Below are positions 42,955 through 52,637 of a stretch of 64,000 bases of DNA, piece by piece; within the stretch, counting starts at the first letter, position 1, and every line of letters begins with the position of its first letter. The notes beneath the pieces were generated by a model, which saw only the letters and a list, made by a program, of their open reading frames with translations, did not search any database and had not been told where the DNA came from. The stretch covers positions 1-64,000 of the forward strand of contig JAHJNJ010000002.1 of NCBI GenBank assembly GCA_018820925.1. Reading direction: 5' to 3'. This DNA comes from Gammaproteobacteria bacterium. GTDB lineage: Bacteria > Pseudomonadota > Gammaproteobacteria > Burkholderiales > Gallionellaceae. The translations under genes were made by a program, and so were the position numbers.

Positions 42955-44214
42955 TTAGGTTCTGATTTGTCCGCTGCCAAGAACGATATATTTTTGCGAG
43001 GTCAGGCCTTCCAGTCCGACCGGGCCGCGCGCGTGGATCTTGTCGGTGGAGATGCCGATCTCCGCTCCCAACCCGTATTCGAAGCCGTCGGCGAAACGCG
43101 TCGAGGCATTCACCATCACGCTGCTGGAATCCACTTCGCGCAGGAAACGCATCGCCTTGCTGTAGTTCTCGGTGACGATGCTGTCGGTGTGCTGCGAGCT
43201 GTAGGTGTTGATGTGGGCGATGGCTTCGTCCAGATTTGCCACGATGCGTATGCTCAGGATCGGCGCCAGATATTCGGTGTGCCAGTCCTCTTCGGTGGCC
43301 GCTTTCATCTGCGCGACGAGTTTGCGCGAAGCCTCGTCGCCGCGCAGTTCAACGCCTTTGTCGAGATATATTTTGCACAGTTCAGGCAAAACTTTTGCCG
43401 CCACGTCGGCGTTTACCAGCAAAGTCTCCATTGCGTTGCACACGCCGTAGCGATGGGTTTTGGCATTGTCGGCGATGCGCACGGCTTTGGCGAGATCGGC
43501 TTCATCGTCGATGTACACATGACAGATTCCATCCAGATGCTTGATGACCGGTACCTTGGCATCTGCGGAGATGCGCGCGATCAGGCTCTTGCCGCCGCGC
43601 GGCACGATCACGTCCACATACTCTTTCAGGGTGATGAGTTCGCCCACGGCGGCGCGGTCGGTTGTATTCACCACTTGCACTGCCGTCTCCGGCAAGCCCG
43701 CTTCGCGCAACCCCTGATTGACGCAGGCGGCGATGGCCTGGTTGGAATGAATGGCTTCCGAGCCGCCGCGCAGGATGCAGGCATTGCCCGATTTCAGGCA
43801 CAGTCCGGCGGCATCCGCCGTCACGTTCGGGCGTGATTCGTAGATGATGCCGATGACACCCAGCGGCACGCGCATCTTGCCGACCTGGATGCCGGAGGGG
43901 CGGTACTTCATGTCGCTGATCTCGCCGATGGGATCGGGCAGGGCAGCGATCTGGCGCAGGCCTTCTGCCATGGACTTGACGGTTTTTTCGGTGAGTTTGA
44001 GGCGGTCGATGGAGGCTGCATCCAATCCGCTGGTTTTGGCAGCAGCGACATCCCTGGTGTTCTCGGCGATAAGCTTCGCGCTGTTGAGCAGAATCGCGGT
44101 GGCGATGTTCTCCAGCGCGTGATTCTTGGCGTTGGTGTTGGCCTGCGCCATCAGGCGCGAAGCCGCGCGGGCCTGCTGCCCGACTTGTTGCATGTATTGC
44201 CTGATGTTTTCCAT
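42955..44214 (-). CDS. proA: Gamma-glutamyl phosphate reductase (glutamate-5-semialdehyde dehydrogenase)
   Basis: The 419-residue protein is a normal-length ProA. It has the nucleotide-binding region [18 protein letters not shown], the catalytic cysteine region [12 protein letters not shown] (about residue 255) and the C-terminal [15 protein letters not shown]. It reduces gamma-glutamyl phosphate to glutamate-5-semialdehyde in proline synthesis. I chose the ATG at 44214 ([10 protein letters not shown]). It is a single gene here, divergent from trpC; proB is not in the window. Confidence 0.95.
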   Translation of the reverse strand: MENIRQYMQQVGQQARAASRLMAQANTNAKNHALENIATAILLNSAKLIAENTRDVAAAKTSGLDAASIDRLKLTEKTVKSMAEGLRQIAALPDPIGEISDMKYRPSGIQVGKMRVPLGVIGIIYESRPNVTADAAGLCLKSGNACILRGGSEAIHSNQAIAACVNQGLREAGLPETAVQVVNTTDRAAVGELITLKEYVDVIVPRGGKSLIARISADAKVPVIKHLDGICHVYIDDEADLAKAVRIADNAKTHRYGVCNAMETLLVNADVAAKVLPELCKIYLDKGVELRGDEASRKLVAQMKAATEEDWHTEYLAPILSIRIVANLDEAIAHINTYSSQHTDSIVTENYSKAMRFLREVDSSSVMVNASTRFADGFEYGLGAEIGISTDKIHARGPVGLEGLTSQKYIVLGSGQIRT

Positions 44215-44296
44215 CGTTTGTCTCTTCTTGGAATAGGTGTGCATTTTAGCATTCCGCTTGCGCTAGAATGCGCACTCTATTCATTGAGAAAGCTGT

Positions 44297-45112
44297 ATGT
44301 CCGACATTCTTAAAAAGATCATTGCGGCAAAAACCCAGGAAGTCGCAGCGGCGCTGTCGGCAAAACCGTTGCCGGTCATTCGCGCCGAAGCCGAGCAGGC
44401 TGATCCCGTGCGCGATTTCATCGGTGCGATCCGCAACAGGATTGCAGGCGGACATTCTGCAGTGATTGCGGAAATAAAAAAAGCCAGTCCGAGCAAAGGG
44501 GTAATCCGCGCCGATTTTCATCCGGCGGAGATCGCGGACAGTTATGCGCGGCATGGTGCGGCGTGTTTGTCGGTGTTGACCGATGAGCAGTTCTTTCAGG
44601 GCAGCGCGGAGTACCTGAAACAGGCGCGCGCGGCATGCAGCCTGCCCGTGCTGCGCAAGGATTTCATGGTGCACGAGTACCAGGTCTACCAGGCGCGGGC
44701 GATGGGGGCGGATGCCATTTTGCTGATCGCGGCGGCGTTGACCCTGGGCCAGATGAAAGCGCTGGAGGCGCTGGCGTACAAATTGGGCATGGCCGTGCTG
44801 GTGGAAGTGCATGATGCCAAAGAGCTGCATAATGCATTGCAGCTTGCTACGCCGCTGCTCGGTATCAACAACCGCAACCTGCGCACGTTTGAAGTCAACC
44901 TGCGCACCACGATTGATCTGCTGGCGATCATTTCTTCCTCCGAGGCGGGGCACGATCGTATCGTCGTCACCGAAAGCGGCATTTTTACGCAACAGGATGT
45001 GATGCTGATGCGCGAGCATAAAGTGCATGCTTTCCTGGTCGGCGAGGCATTCATGCGCGCATCCGATCCGGGCGAGGAATTGCAAAAAGTCTTTGCCGAT
45101 GCGGGGCAATAA
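44297..45112 (+). CDS. trpC: Indole-3-glycerol phosphate synthase
   Basis: The 271-residue TIM-barrel protein has the family motifs [16 protein letters not shown] (about 55-70), [22 protein letters not shown] with the catalytic lysine, [14 protein letters not shown] and VTESGIFT. It closes the indole ring in tryptophan synthesis. It is not fused to TrpF and is apart from other trp genes. The gene 29 bases downstream, on the same strand, is unrelated in function. Confidence 0.95.
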   Translation: MSDILKKIIAAKTQEVAAALSAKPLPVIRAEAEQADPVRDFIGAIRNRIAGGHSAVIAEIKKASPSKGVIRADFHPAEIADSYARHGAACLSVLTDEQFFQGSAEYLKQARAACSLPVLRKDFMVHEYQVYQARAMGADAILLIAAALTLGQMKALEALAYKLGMAVLVEVHDAKELHNALQLATPLLGINNRNLRTFEVNLRTTIDLLAIISSSEAGHDRIVVTESGIFTQQDVMLMREHKVHAFLVGEAFMRASDPGEELQKVFADAGQ

Positions 45113-45141
45113 TTGCCGGAAGCCATTTTGGGGAGAATAAC

Positions 45142-47049
45142 TTGAGTGCGATCCACCCTTCAGAACTGTCTTTTATTACCAGACACGCCCCGTTCGACCG
45201 CATGGAACTGGCACATGTGATGTGGATGATGGAGCGCATGTTCCTGGGCTATTACGCGGAAGGCGAAGTGATCGTCACGCCGGAGCAGGGTCCGGTGGAT
45301 CGTTTCCTCGTGATCAAGCAGGGGGTGGTGCACGGGGAGCAGAATGTCGCCAAGGCTTCCGAGGCGGATACCTGGCTGGAGCTGGGAGAAGGGGAATGCT
45401 TTCCGCTGGGCGCGTTGCTGGCCAATCGCCGGGTCGCGAGCGTCTATCGAGCGGGCAGCGACACCTTCTGCTACGAACTGCCTGCCGCAGAGTTCCGGGA
45501 ACTGATCGGGATGAGTTCCGCGTTCCGCGATTTCTGCACGCGGCGCATCGCAAATCTGCTGGAGCATTCCAAGCAGGTCATCCAGGCGCAGTTCAGCCAT
45601 TCCAGTGTCGAACAACAATCGCTGGCCAGTCCGTTGTCGGCGATCATCCGGCGCGAACCGGTGACATGTGCGCCGGAGACCAGCGTGCGCAAAGTGCTGG
45701 GGGTCATGCGCGAACAGCGCATCGGCTCCATGGTCGCGGTCGATATGAACAGCCGGCCGCTCGGCATCATGACCCTGCACGACGTGCTGGATCGCATCGC
45801 GATTCCGCAGTTCGATCTGGAGCAGCCGGTCATCAAGGTCATGAGCACGCAATTGTCGAGTCTGCCGCCGCAGGCGCTGGCGCATGAAGCCGCGCTGACG
45901 ATGGCGAGGCACGGGTTTCGCCATGTGCTGGTGGTGGAAAACGAGCGTCTGGTCGGGCTGGTTTCGGAAAAGGATCTGTTCGCGCTGCAGCGGGTCGGCT
46001 TGCGCCAGATCGGTTCGACCATCCGGCATGCCGAAACGCCCGAGGTGTTGCAACAGGCGGCTGCGGACATTCGCCGCATGGCGCATAACATGATGGCGCA
46101 GGGCGTGGCGCCGGAACAATTGACGCAGTTCATCTCCACCTTCAACGATCTGCTCACTGTCCGCGTGGTCGAGCTGGAACTTGCTGCCAGCGGTTTGCTC
46201 GGCACGCCGTTGCATGACCGGCTGTGCTGGATGGCGCTGGGTTCGGAGGGGCGCTTCGAGCAGACGCTGAATACCGACCAGGATAATGCGATCATTTTCG
46301 AGACGCCGCCGGGGATGACGCCGGATCAGGTGCGCGAGAAACTGTTGCCGGCGGCGCGGCGTATCAATGAAACGTTGGCGCTGTGCGGGTTTCCCCTGTG
46401 CAAGGGCGAAATCATGGCGTGCAACCCGAAGTGGTGCCTGTCGCTGGAGGAATGGAAACGCGCCTTTTCCGCGTGGATAGACGGCGGGTCGCCGGAATCC
46501 CTGTTGCACGCATCCATCTTCTTCGATTTTCGCGCGCTGTATGGCACCGAGCATCTGGCGGAAGAGCTGCGCCAGTGGCTGTCGCAATATGCGCGCAGCA
46601 ATGCGCGCTTCCTGCGCCAGATGGCGGCCAATGCCTTGCGCAACCGCCCGCCGCTGGGGCTGGTGCGCGATTTCGTGTTGAACGACGAGAACCGGCTCGA
46701 TCTCAAGCTCAACGGGCTTGCGCCTTTTGTGGATGCGGCGCGTATTTTCAGTCTGGCGGCGGGCGTGCCGCAGACCGGCACGTTGCAGCGCTTGCGCCTC
46801 AGCGCGCCTGCCTTGCATATCCCCGCCGCCGAAGTCGAGGCATGGATCAATGCCTTGCTGTTCATCCAGCTGTTGCGCCTGCGCCACCATTTCGAAGTGA
46901 GCGACAGGCAGGGTGGCGAGAAGGCGCAACCTCTGGATAACCTGATCGATCCCGGGCAGTTGAACGAACTGGACAGGCGCATTCTCAAGGAGGCGTTCCG
47001 CCAGGCGCGCAAAGCCCAGGCCAAACTGGCGCTGGATTACCAGCTTTGA
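45142..47049 (+). CDS. cNMP-binding / CBS pair / DUF294 nucleotidyltransferase protein
   Basis: The 635-residue cytoplasmic protein has a Crp-like cyclic-nucleotide domain (about 15-140), two CBS domains (about 160-285), a GlnD-like nucleotidyltransferase (DUF294) with GSEGRFEQTLNTDQDNAII (about 371-389) and a helical C-terminal domain. It uses a TTG start at 45142 with ggggagaataac ahead. The family is often paired with a DnaQ-like exonuclease and with acetate-type symporters, exactly as here, and may sense nucleotides or modify a partner protein. The precise reaction is unknown. Confidence 0.88.
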   Translation: MSAIHPSELSFITRHAPFDRMELAHVMWMMERMFLGYYAEGEVIVTPEQGPVDRFLVIKQGVVHGEQNVAKASEADTWLELGEGECFPLGALLANRRVASVYRAGSDTFCYELPAAEFRELIGMSSAFRDFCTRRIANLLEHSKQVIQAQFSHSSVEQQSLASPLSAIIRREPVTCAPETSVRKVLGVMREQRIGSMVAVDMNSRPLGIMTLHDVLDRIAIPQFDLEQPVIKVMSTQLSSLPPQALAHEAALTMARHGFRHVLVVENERLVGLVSEKDLFALQRVGLRQIGSTIRHAETPEVLQQAAADIRRMAHNMMAQGVAPEQLTQFISTFNDLLTVRVVELELAASGLLGTPLHDRLCWMALGSEGRFEQTLNTDQDNAIIFETPPGMTPDQVREKLLPAARRINETLALCGFPLCKGEIMACNPKWCLSLEEWKRAFSAWIDGGSPESLLHASIFFDFRALYGTEHLAEELRQWLSQYARSNARFLRQMAANALRNRPPLGLVRDFVLNDENRLDLKLNGLAPFVDAARIFSLAAGVPQTGTLQRLRLSAPALHIPAAEVEAWINALLFIQLLRLRHHFEVSDRQGGEKAQPLDNLIDPGQLNELDRRILKEAFRQARKAQAKLALDYQL

Positions 47050-47753
47050 AGAAGCTGCTGCAGCGCTGGTTTTCCCCCAAACCGAGCCTGAGGCCGCATC
47101 AGGCGGCACGCCTGGCCGCATGGCAGGCCTTGCCCGCCGCGCCGCAACCGGCAACCGTTGAGCATTCGCGTTTTGTGGTGGTGGATGTCGAGACGACGGG
47201 TTTGAACCTGATGACGGATACGCTGATCTCGATTGGCGCAGTGGCGGTGGTGAATGGGCGCATTGCGCTGGGTGACAGTTTTTATGTGGTGTTGCAGCAG
47301 CGTGAGATCAGCCGCAAGGAAAATATTCTGATCCATGGCATTTCCAGCTCCGCGCAACGCGAGGGTGATGATCCGGCCGAGGCTTTGCTGGCGTTCCTCG
47401 AATACCTGGGCAAATCCCCGCTGGTGGCATTTCATGTCACCTTCGACGAAACCATGATACGGCGTGCCCTGCGCCAATATCTGGGCCTGTCATTCAAACA
47501 CCCGTGGCTGGATCTGGCGTATGTCATGCCTGCCCTGTACCCGACCCTGGCGTACAGTCATCGCGTGCTGGACGACTGGATAGGGCGTTTCAATATCCGC
47601 ATCGAAGTCAGGCACAACGCGCTGGCGGATGCCCTAGCCACCGCGCAATTGTTGCAAGTCGCACATTCCCGTGCACGCGCCAAGGACATTACCGATTTCG
47701 CCGGATTGCGCGACCTGGAGCGGTCGCAACGCTGGGCGAATGGCGTAAGCTGA
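47046..47753 (+). CDS. DnaQ-like 3'-5' exonuclease
   Basis: The 235-residue protein has the DEDDh motifs of the DNA polymerase III epsilon family: ExoI VVVDVETTGLN (about 41-51), ExoII FHVTFDETM (about 125-133) and ExoIII HNALADALATA (about 196-206) with catalytic His and Asp. The N-terminal 40 residues are basic. It starts with TTG at 47046, overlapping the preceding stop by four bases, so it is coupled to the CBS/nucleotidyltransferase gene. It is not the replicative epsilon subunit, being shorter in the C-terminal region and in a different context. Confidence 0.87.
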   Translation: MKKLLQRWFSPKPSLRPHQAARLAAWQALPAAPQPATVEHSRFVVVDVETTGLNLMTDTLISIGAVAVVNGRIALGDSFYVVLQQREISRKENILIHGISSSAQREGDDPAEALLAFLEYLGKSPLVAFHVTFDETMIRRALRQYLGLSFKHPWLDLAYVMPALYPTLAYSHRVLDDWIGRFNIRIEVRHNALADALATAQLLQVAHSRARAKDITDFAGLRDLERSQRWANGVS

Positions 47754-47928
47754 TTGTAAGCTTCCTCAAGTAACCTCGTTATCGGTAGTAAGAGGGGGTC
47801 AGGCTGTAATCCCTGGCTAATTCGATTGTATTGGGGAAGTGAAAAATATCACCAGCCGTTTCTACGCGGAATTCCGGGGGAAGCGGCAACTCGATGCGGT
47901 CATATAAATAAATTTTGAGGAGAACGCA

Positions 47929-48183
47929 ATGGACAAAAGCAGCGAGGCCTATTGGAAGGCTACGTTGGGTTTGCTGACCAAGATCCTGATTGTCTGGTTC
48001 CTGGTTTCTTTCGGCGCAGGCATCTTGTTTGCACCCTTGCTTAACAACATTCATCTGGGCGGTTACCCGCTGGGATTCTGGTTTGCACAACAGGGTTCCA
48101 TGTACACATTTGTGGCGCTGATCTTCATCTATGCCAAGAAGATGAATGACATCGATCGCAAATTCGACGTGCACGAAGACTAA
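47929..48183 (+). CDS. DUF4212 small symporter subunit A
   Basis: The 84-residue protein has two membrane helices (about 16-38 and 47-67) in the order typical for DUF4212: EAYWKATLGLLTKILIVWFL, then GYPLGFWFAQQGSMYTFVAL, and a short KKMNDIDRKFDV tail. It is encoded 9 bases before a large sodium:solute symporter, the usual pairing, and probably stabilises or assists it in the inner membrane. The RBS is gaggagaacgca. Confidence 0.92.
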   Translation: MDKSSEAYWKATLGLLTKILIVWFLVSFGAGILFAPLLNNIHLGGYPLGFWFAQQGSMYTFVALIFIYAKKMNDIDRKFDVHED

Positions 48184-48192
48184 GGGGATAAC

Positions 48193-50004
48193 ATGGAACT
48201 TCAAACAACAATCTATCTGGTGGTGGGGCTGACATTTGCGCTCTACATCGGCATCGCCTTCTGGGCGCGTGCGGGAAGTACCAGCGAATTCTACGTCGCC
48301 GGCGGCGGCGTCCATCCCGTGCTGAACGGCATGGCGACCGGTGCCGACTGGATGTCTGCGGCGTCGTTCATCTCCATGGCCGGCCTGATCTCCAACATGG
48401 GTTACGGCGGCGGCTTGTTCCTGATGGGCTGGACCGGCGGTTACGTGCTGCTGGCCATGCTGCTGGCACCGTACTTGCGCAAGTTCGGCAAGTTCACCGT
48501 GCCGCAATTCATCGGCGACCGTTACTACTCCAAGTCTGCCGCGACCGTGGCCGTACTGTGCCTGCTGGTGGCTTCGCTCACCTACGTGATCGGCCAGATG
48601 ACGGGTGTCGGTGTCGCGTTCTCGCGTTTCCTGGGCGTATCCAAGGAGACCGGCGTTTATGTCGGTATGGGCGTGGTCTTCGTGTATGCGGTGCTGGGCG
48701 GCATGAAGGGCATCACTTACACGCAGGTGGCGCAGTATGTGGTGTTGATCTTTGCCTACACGGTTCCGGCAGTCTTCATCTCCATGCACCTGACCGGCAA
48801 TCCCATTCCGCAACTGGGCCTGGGCTCCAACCTGATCGGCAGCGATGTCTCCCTGCTGCAGAAACTGGACACCATCGTGGTCGAATTGGGCTTCGGCCAG
48901 TACACCACCACCACGGCGGGTAGCACGCTCAACATGTTCGTGTACACCCTGTCGCTGATGATCGGCACCGCCGGTCTGCCGCACGTCATCATGAGATTCT
49001 TCACTGTTCCGACAGTCAAGGATGCGCGCTCTTCCGCCGGTTGGGCGCTGGTGTTCATCGCCATTCTGTACACGACTGCACCTGCCGTGGCAGCCATGGC
49101 CAAAACGAACCTGCTGCGCACGATTACACCGGGAGTTGTAACCCAGAACGCCGACGTCTATGCCAAGGACAGTGCAATTCAATACGCCGAGCGTCCGGAC
49201 TGGATGAATCGTTGGGAAAAGACCGGCCTGTTGAAATTCGAGGACAAGAACGGCGACGGACGCATCCAGTATTACAACGACAAGGTCAAGGATGAAGCAG
49301 TCAAGGCCAAGATGGATGCGGCCGGCTGGAAAGGCAACGAGTTGACGGTGAATGCCGACATTATCGTGCTGGCCAATCCGGAAATCGCACTGTTGCCGAA
49401 CTGGGTGATTGCGCTGGTGGCTGCGGGTGGTCTGGCTGCCGCGTTGTCCACGGCGGCGGGTCTGTTGCTGGCGATTTCCTCCGCCATCTCGCATGACCTG
49501 GTGAAGGGCGTGTTCAATCCCAAGATCAGCGAAAAAGGCGAACTCATGGCCGGCAAGATTGCGATGGCCTGCTCCATCGTGGTCGCCGGTTACCTCGGTT
49601 TGAATCCGCCGGGCTTCGCGGCGGGAACGGTGGCGCTGGCCTTCGGTATTGCGGCCAGTTCCTTGTTCCCGGCCATCATGATGGGCATCTTCAGCAAGAA
49701 GATGAACAAGGAAGGTGCCATCGCCGGTATGTTGTTCGGCCTGTTCATCACCCTGTTCTATGTGTTCGCGCACAAGGGCCTGTTCTTCATCAAGGGTACG
49801 GAATATCTGCCCCTGATCGGCGGTCCCAACTCGTTCTTCGGCATCACGCCGGAAGCGTTCGGTGCGGTGGGTGCAATGTTCAACTTCATCGTTGCTTTCG
49901 CGGTGGACAAGTTCACCGCTGAGCCGCCGGAGCACATCCAGCACCTGGTGGAAAGCGTACGTACACCGCGTGGCGCAAAAGCGGTTGACGGTGCTCACGC
50001 GTAA
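48193..50004 (+). CDS. Sodium:solute symporter A (VC_2705/ActP type)
   Basis: The 603-residue protein is a solute:sodium symporter with about 13 membrane segments. ADWMSAASFISMAGLISNMG (about 53-72) and the sodium-site region TLSLMIGTAGLPHVIMRFF are typical of the acetate/ActP-like branch. A long loop after about residue 315 contains DKNGDGRIQYYND (351-363), an EF-hand-like calcium loop. It probably imports acetate or a related short organic acid. The neighbourhood (DUF294, DnaQ-like, DUF4212, LuxR-type regulator) fits acetate-switch loci, although no acs gene is seen. A strong terminator follows. Confidence 0.9.
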   Translation: MELQTTIYLVVGLTFALYIGIAFWARAGSTSEFYVAGGGVHPVLNGMATGADWMSAASFISMAGLISNMGYGGGLFLMGWTGGYVLLAMLLAPYLRKFGKFTVPQFIGDRYYSKSAATVAVLCLLVASLTYVIGQMTGVGVAFSRFLGVSKETGVYVGMGVVFVYAVLGGMKGITYTQVAQYVVLIFAYTVPAVFISMHLTGNPIPQLGLGSNLIGSDVSLLQKLDTIVVELGFGQYTTTTAGSTLNMFVYTLSLMIGTAGLPHVIMRFFTVPTVKDARSSAGWALVFIAILYTTAPAVAAMAKTNLLRTITPGVVTQNADVYAKDSAIQYAERPDWMNRWEKTGLLKFEDKNGDGRIQYYNDKVKDEAVKAKMDAAGWKGNELTVNADIIVLANPEIALLPNWVIALVAAGGLAAALSTAAGLLLAISSAISHDLVKGVFNPKISEKGELMAGKIAMACSIVVAGYLGLNPPGFAAGTVALAFGIAASSLFPAIMMGIFSKKMNKEGAIAGMLFGLFITLFYVFAHKGLFFIKGTEYLPLIGGPNSFFGITPEAFGAVGAMFNFIVAFAVDKFTAEPPEHIQHLVESVRTPRGAKAVDGAHA

Positions 50005-50029
50005 TTAGTCTGATCTGCAGTAACATAGA

Positions 50030-50056
50030 CCCCGCCGTATTCCGGCGGGGTTTTTT
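50030..50056 (+). terminator. Rho-independent terminator after symporter A
   Basis: Stem ccccgcc / ggcgggg with a seven-base loop (gtattcc) followed directly by six Ts. It lies 26 bases past the symporter stop and 12 bases before the next start. Confidence 0.93.
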
Positions 50057-50068
50057 CTTGGAGAGTTT

Positions 50069-50422
50069 ATGCAATTTGATATCAGCGTGGCAACAACGTG
50101 GATATTGTTCATCTCGTTGTTTCCCATCGCATTCTTTTGGCTGCGCCGCGCCTGGCGTATCGCCGTGAAGCGCGATTTTTCAGACGTCGCATTGAAACGC
50201 GGCGAGTCGCCGGCAGATCCGCAGAAATATGCGCCCTATGCTGCCGCCATCAATCTGCTGGCGGGTGTGGTGGTGGTTTCCGTCATCGCCGGGGTGTTGA
50301 CGGCATCTTATGATTACGCAACCTGGAGTGCGATGGCGGGTGTCACGATCTGGCTCAAGCTGATTGCCGACTTTATCCTGAGCCGGCATGCGCATCCGTT
50401 TAACTTCAAGAAGAAAACCTGA
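50069..50422 (+). CDS. Unknown small membrane protein
   Basis: The 117-residue protein has three hydrophobic segments (about 8-26, 59-80 and 85-105), with a hydrophilic stretch ALKRGESPADPQKYAPYAA between the first two. I do not recognise the family. It lies between two terminators, so it is either a monocistronic gene or is read through at low level from the symporter. The start has ttggagagttt ahead. Confidence 0.7.
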   Translation: MQFDISVATTWILFISLFPIAFFWLRRAWRIAVKRDFSDVALKRGESPADPQKYAPYAAAINLLAGVVVVSVIAGVLTASYDYATWSAMAGVTIWLKLIADFILSRHAHPFNFKKKT

Positions 50423-50451
50423 TTAACCGTGCCGTTTTTCGGTCGCCAGGT

Positions 50452-50477
50452 ACCGGACGTTCCAGCGTCCGGTTTTT
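50452..50477 (+). terminator. Rho-independent terminator
   Basis: Stem accggacg / cgtccggt with a six-base loop followed by ttttt. It ends the small membrane protein gene and faces the end of the LuxR-type regulator on the other strand. Confidence 0.88.
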
Positions 50478-50566
50478 GTTGGCGAAAGGAAGGCGCGAGT
50501 GGGACACGGATGAGGGTGTCGCGGATTGAAACCCGTCCGGCTGCGTTCTGCAGAAAATCCTGGTGC

Positions 50567-51217
50567 TTATTGGTCCGGGCCGGGAACGCCACGCTGCATG
50601 GCGATCAGCGCAGCTTCCGTGCGCGAGCGCACATGCAGTTTCTGCAGGATGCTCGTCATGTAATGCTTGACGGTCTTTTCGGCAAGGAAGGTTTTTTCGC
50701 CGATTTCCCGGTTGGTCAGTCCCTGGCTGAGGAGTTGCAGGATCTGGGTCTCGCGGGCGGTTAATTCGGAAAACGAATCAATGGTGTGCGGGTTGGAAAA
50801 CTCCGTCAGCATATCGGCTGCCAATTCAGGAGTGACATAAGCCTCGCCACCGGCTACCCGGCGCGTGATGTTGCGCAACTCGCTGGCGGAGACGCCCTTC
50901 AATACGTAACCATGTGCGCCGGCTTTGAGGGCCGCCATCAGGTTTTCCCGGTTTTCCGAAACGGTGAGCATCATGATGCGCACGACCGGTGCACCGGCAG
51001 CGATTTTTCCCGCCGCCGCAATGCCGCCCATGCCGCCCATGGAAACATCCAGCAGCACAATGTCGGGGTGCAAACGAAGCGCCAGTTCCACGGCTTCTTC
51101 ACCGCTGCTGGCCTGGGCAACCACCTCGAAATCCGGCTCTGCGCCAAGCGAATGTGCAACACCTTCGCGAAACAGCGGATGGTCATCGGCAAGCAGAATG
51201 CGGATCGGGCTAGTCAT
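50567..51217 (-). CDS. NarL/LuxR-family response regulator
   Basis: The 216-residue protein has a receiver domain (ILLADDHPLFREG, IVLLDVSMGGMGG with the phospho-aspartate) and a C-terminal LuxR-type helix-turn-helix (LTNREIGEKTFLAEKTVKHY). I use the ATG at 51217, which overlaps the end of the kinase gene by eight bases; an ATG 12 bases earlier is possible. It is partner of the kinase at 51210-52637. Placement next to symporter A suggests that it controls organic-acid uptake, like CrbR of acetate-switch systems. Confidence 0.92.
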   Translation of the reverse strand: MTSPIRILLADDHPLFREGVAHSLGAEPDFEVVAQASSGEEAVELALRLHPDIVLLDVSMGGMGGIAAAGKIAAGAPVVRIMMLTVSENRENLMAALKAGAHGYVLKGVSASELRNITRRVAGGEAYVTPELAADMLTEFSNPHTIDSFSELTARETQILQLLSQGLTNREIGEKTFLAEKTVKHYMTSILQKLHVRSRTEAALIAMQRGVPGPDQ

Positions 51218-52637
51218 GGAGCATCCCAACAGTAGATAACGGCAGGCGGGCGCGAATTACAGTGCCGCTTCCGGGAGCGGAATCGATTTCAAAAATACCC
51301 CCGAGCAGCCGCACGCGTTCCCGCATGAAAGCCAGACCGAGACGACCGCCGATGGCCGCAGCCTGCGCATCGAATCCGGCGCCGTGGTCTGTGACGGTGA
51401 CCAGTACCTCGCCATCGGTGCGCTGTATATGCACTGCGGGAGATCCCTTGGGCGCGTGGCGCCAGCAGTTGGTGAGTGATTCCTGGAGCAGCCGGTACAC
51501 CGTGATCTTGACCGAAAGCGGTGCCTTGACCAGCGATTCATCTATGTCTGACTGTACTGTCAGTCCGGACAGGTGTTCGAAATCGCGCACTGCATGGCGG
51601 GCGGTGTCGGCAAGCGACAATTCAGCTATGCCCGGAATCGCCAGTCCCGATGAAATCTTGCGCACATCGCGCAAGGAGGATTGCAGGGCACTCTGGATGC
51701 TGTGGAGTTCCTGCGCGGTATTGCTGGGAGACGATGCGCATTTGCGGCAGTTTGCGGCGAACTCATCGAAACGCATCAAGGCAAAGGCAATCGTTTGCGC
51801 CGGCCCGTCGTGCAGATCGGCCGCGATCCGGATCAGGAATTCCTCGTTGAGTGTAGTCGTGCTTACGCCGGCCTCGCGCAAGCGTTCGCGCATGTGGTCA
51901 TTTTCATTGAGTGCATTGCGCAACTGCTGGAGTTGCTGGCGCAGGTTGTGCTGTTGTGCCTGGATGGTATTGCTGGCGCGGCTCACCATGCCGAACAGAA
52001 ACAGGTAGATTGCGAGCGTGGAGAGTGCCACCATTGCCCAGCTGTGCAGTTGGGCGGAGCGGATTTCGCGTCTCAGGTGATCTGCCGAGAGATAGAACTC
52101 GGCGACTGCAATGATTTTGTCGTCGGAACCGGAACGGATCGGTACATAGATCTCCAGCAGTTCCGGCCAGCGCGCTTGTTCCGGCTGGTTGTCGCTTTCG
52201 TCAAGTTTGCTCATCCGCGACTGCACTGTTCCGCCGAAAGCTGCGCCAAGCAAACCCCTGACCGGGAAGCGAAGCCCGTTTTGCTCATGGTCGCTGCTGT
52301 AGTCGATACGCCCGTCCGCGTCCCACAGTTTGAAGCGCACGACCTCGTGGCGTAGCGGGCCCGCGACGAAAATATGGTCGAGCTCGGTATGCGTTTTGTT
52401 GTTCACAGGGCTTCCGCATGGCCAGTCGCTCAGTTGTACCGCCAAAATGCTCTCCAGATAGACCGCGGAAATTTCTGCCGTGCGGTTCACCGCATTGGTC
52501 TCGATCAGGCGTGCTACCCACGAACCAATGGCCGTCATGCCGATGGCGAGAACGACAATGATCGCCAGCATGAATTGGCGGGAAAAACTCATTCGAAGAA
52601 AAGCCTGCTGCAGGGCTGTCACTATCTGGAAATCCAT
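51210..52637 (-). CDS. NarX-type sensor histidine kinase
   Basis: The 475-residue kinase has two membrane segments (about 22-42 and 195-215) that enclose a periplasmic domain of about 150 residues, a coiled coil, a HisKA_3 dimerisation region with DLHDGPAQTIAFALM (about 276-290) and an HATPase (RLLQESLTNCWRHA, VTDHGAGFD, GLAFMRERV). It should autophosphorylate and pass phosphate to the LuxR-type regulator encoded just downstream. The periplasmic signal is unknown. Confidence 0.92.
   Translation of the reverse strand: MDFQIVTALQQAFLRMSFSRQFMLAIIVVLAIGMTAIGSWVARLIETNAVNRTAEISAVYLESILAVQLSDWPCGSPVNNKTHTELDHIFVAGPLRHEVVRFKLWDADGRIDYSSDHEQNGLRFPVRGLLGAAFGGTVQSRMSKLDESDNQPEQARWPELLEIYVPIRSGSDDKIIAVAEFYLSADHLRREIRSAQLHSWAMVALSTLAIYLFLFGMVSRASNTIQAQQHNLRQQLQQLRNALNENDHMRERLREAGVSTTTLNEEFLIRIAADLHDGPAQTIAFALMRFDEFAANCRKCASSPSNTAQELHSIQSALQSSLRDVRKISSGLAIPGIAELSLADTARHAVRDFEHLSGLTVQSDIDESLVKAPLSVKITVYRLLQESLTNCWRHAPKGSPAVHIQRTDGEVLVTVTDHGAGFDAQAAAIGGRLGLAFMRERVRLLGGIFEIDSAPGSGTVIRARLPLSTVGMLHD

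Noticed and set aside
45160-47154. Long minus-strand open frame opposite the CBS/nucleotidyltransferase gene
   Set aside because: Arg/Gln-rich shadow frame with no motif; the plus-strand gene has clear domains.
47779-49998. Long minus-strand open frame opposite symporter A
   Set aside because: It is the shadow of the GC-rich symporter gene; its product is His/Gln/Arg-rich without family features, while the plus strand has a clear transporter.
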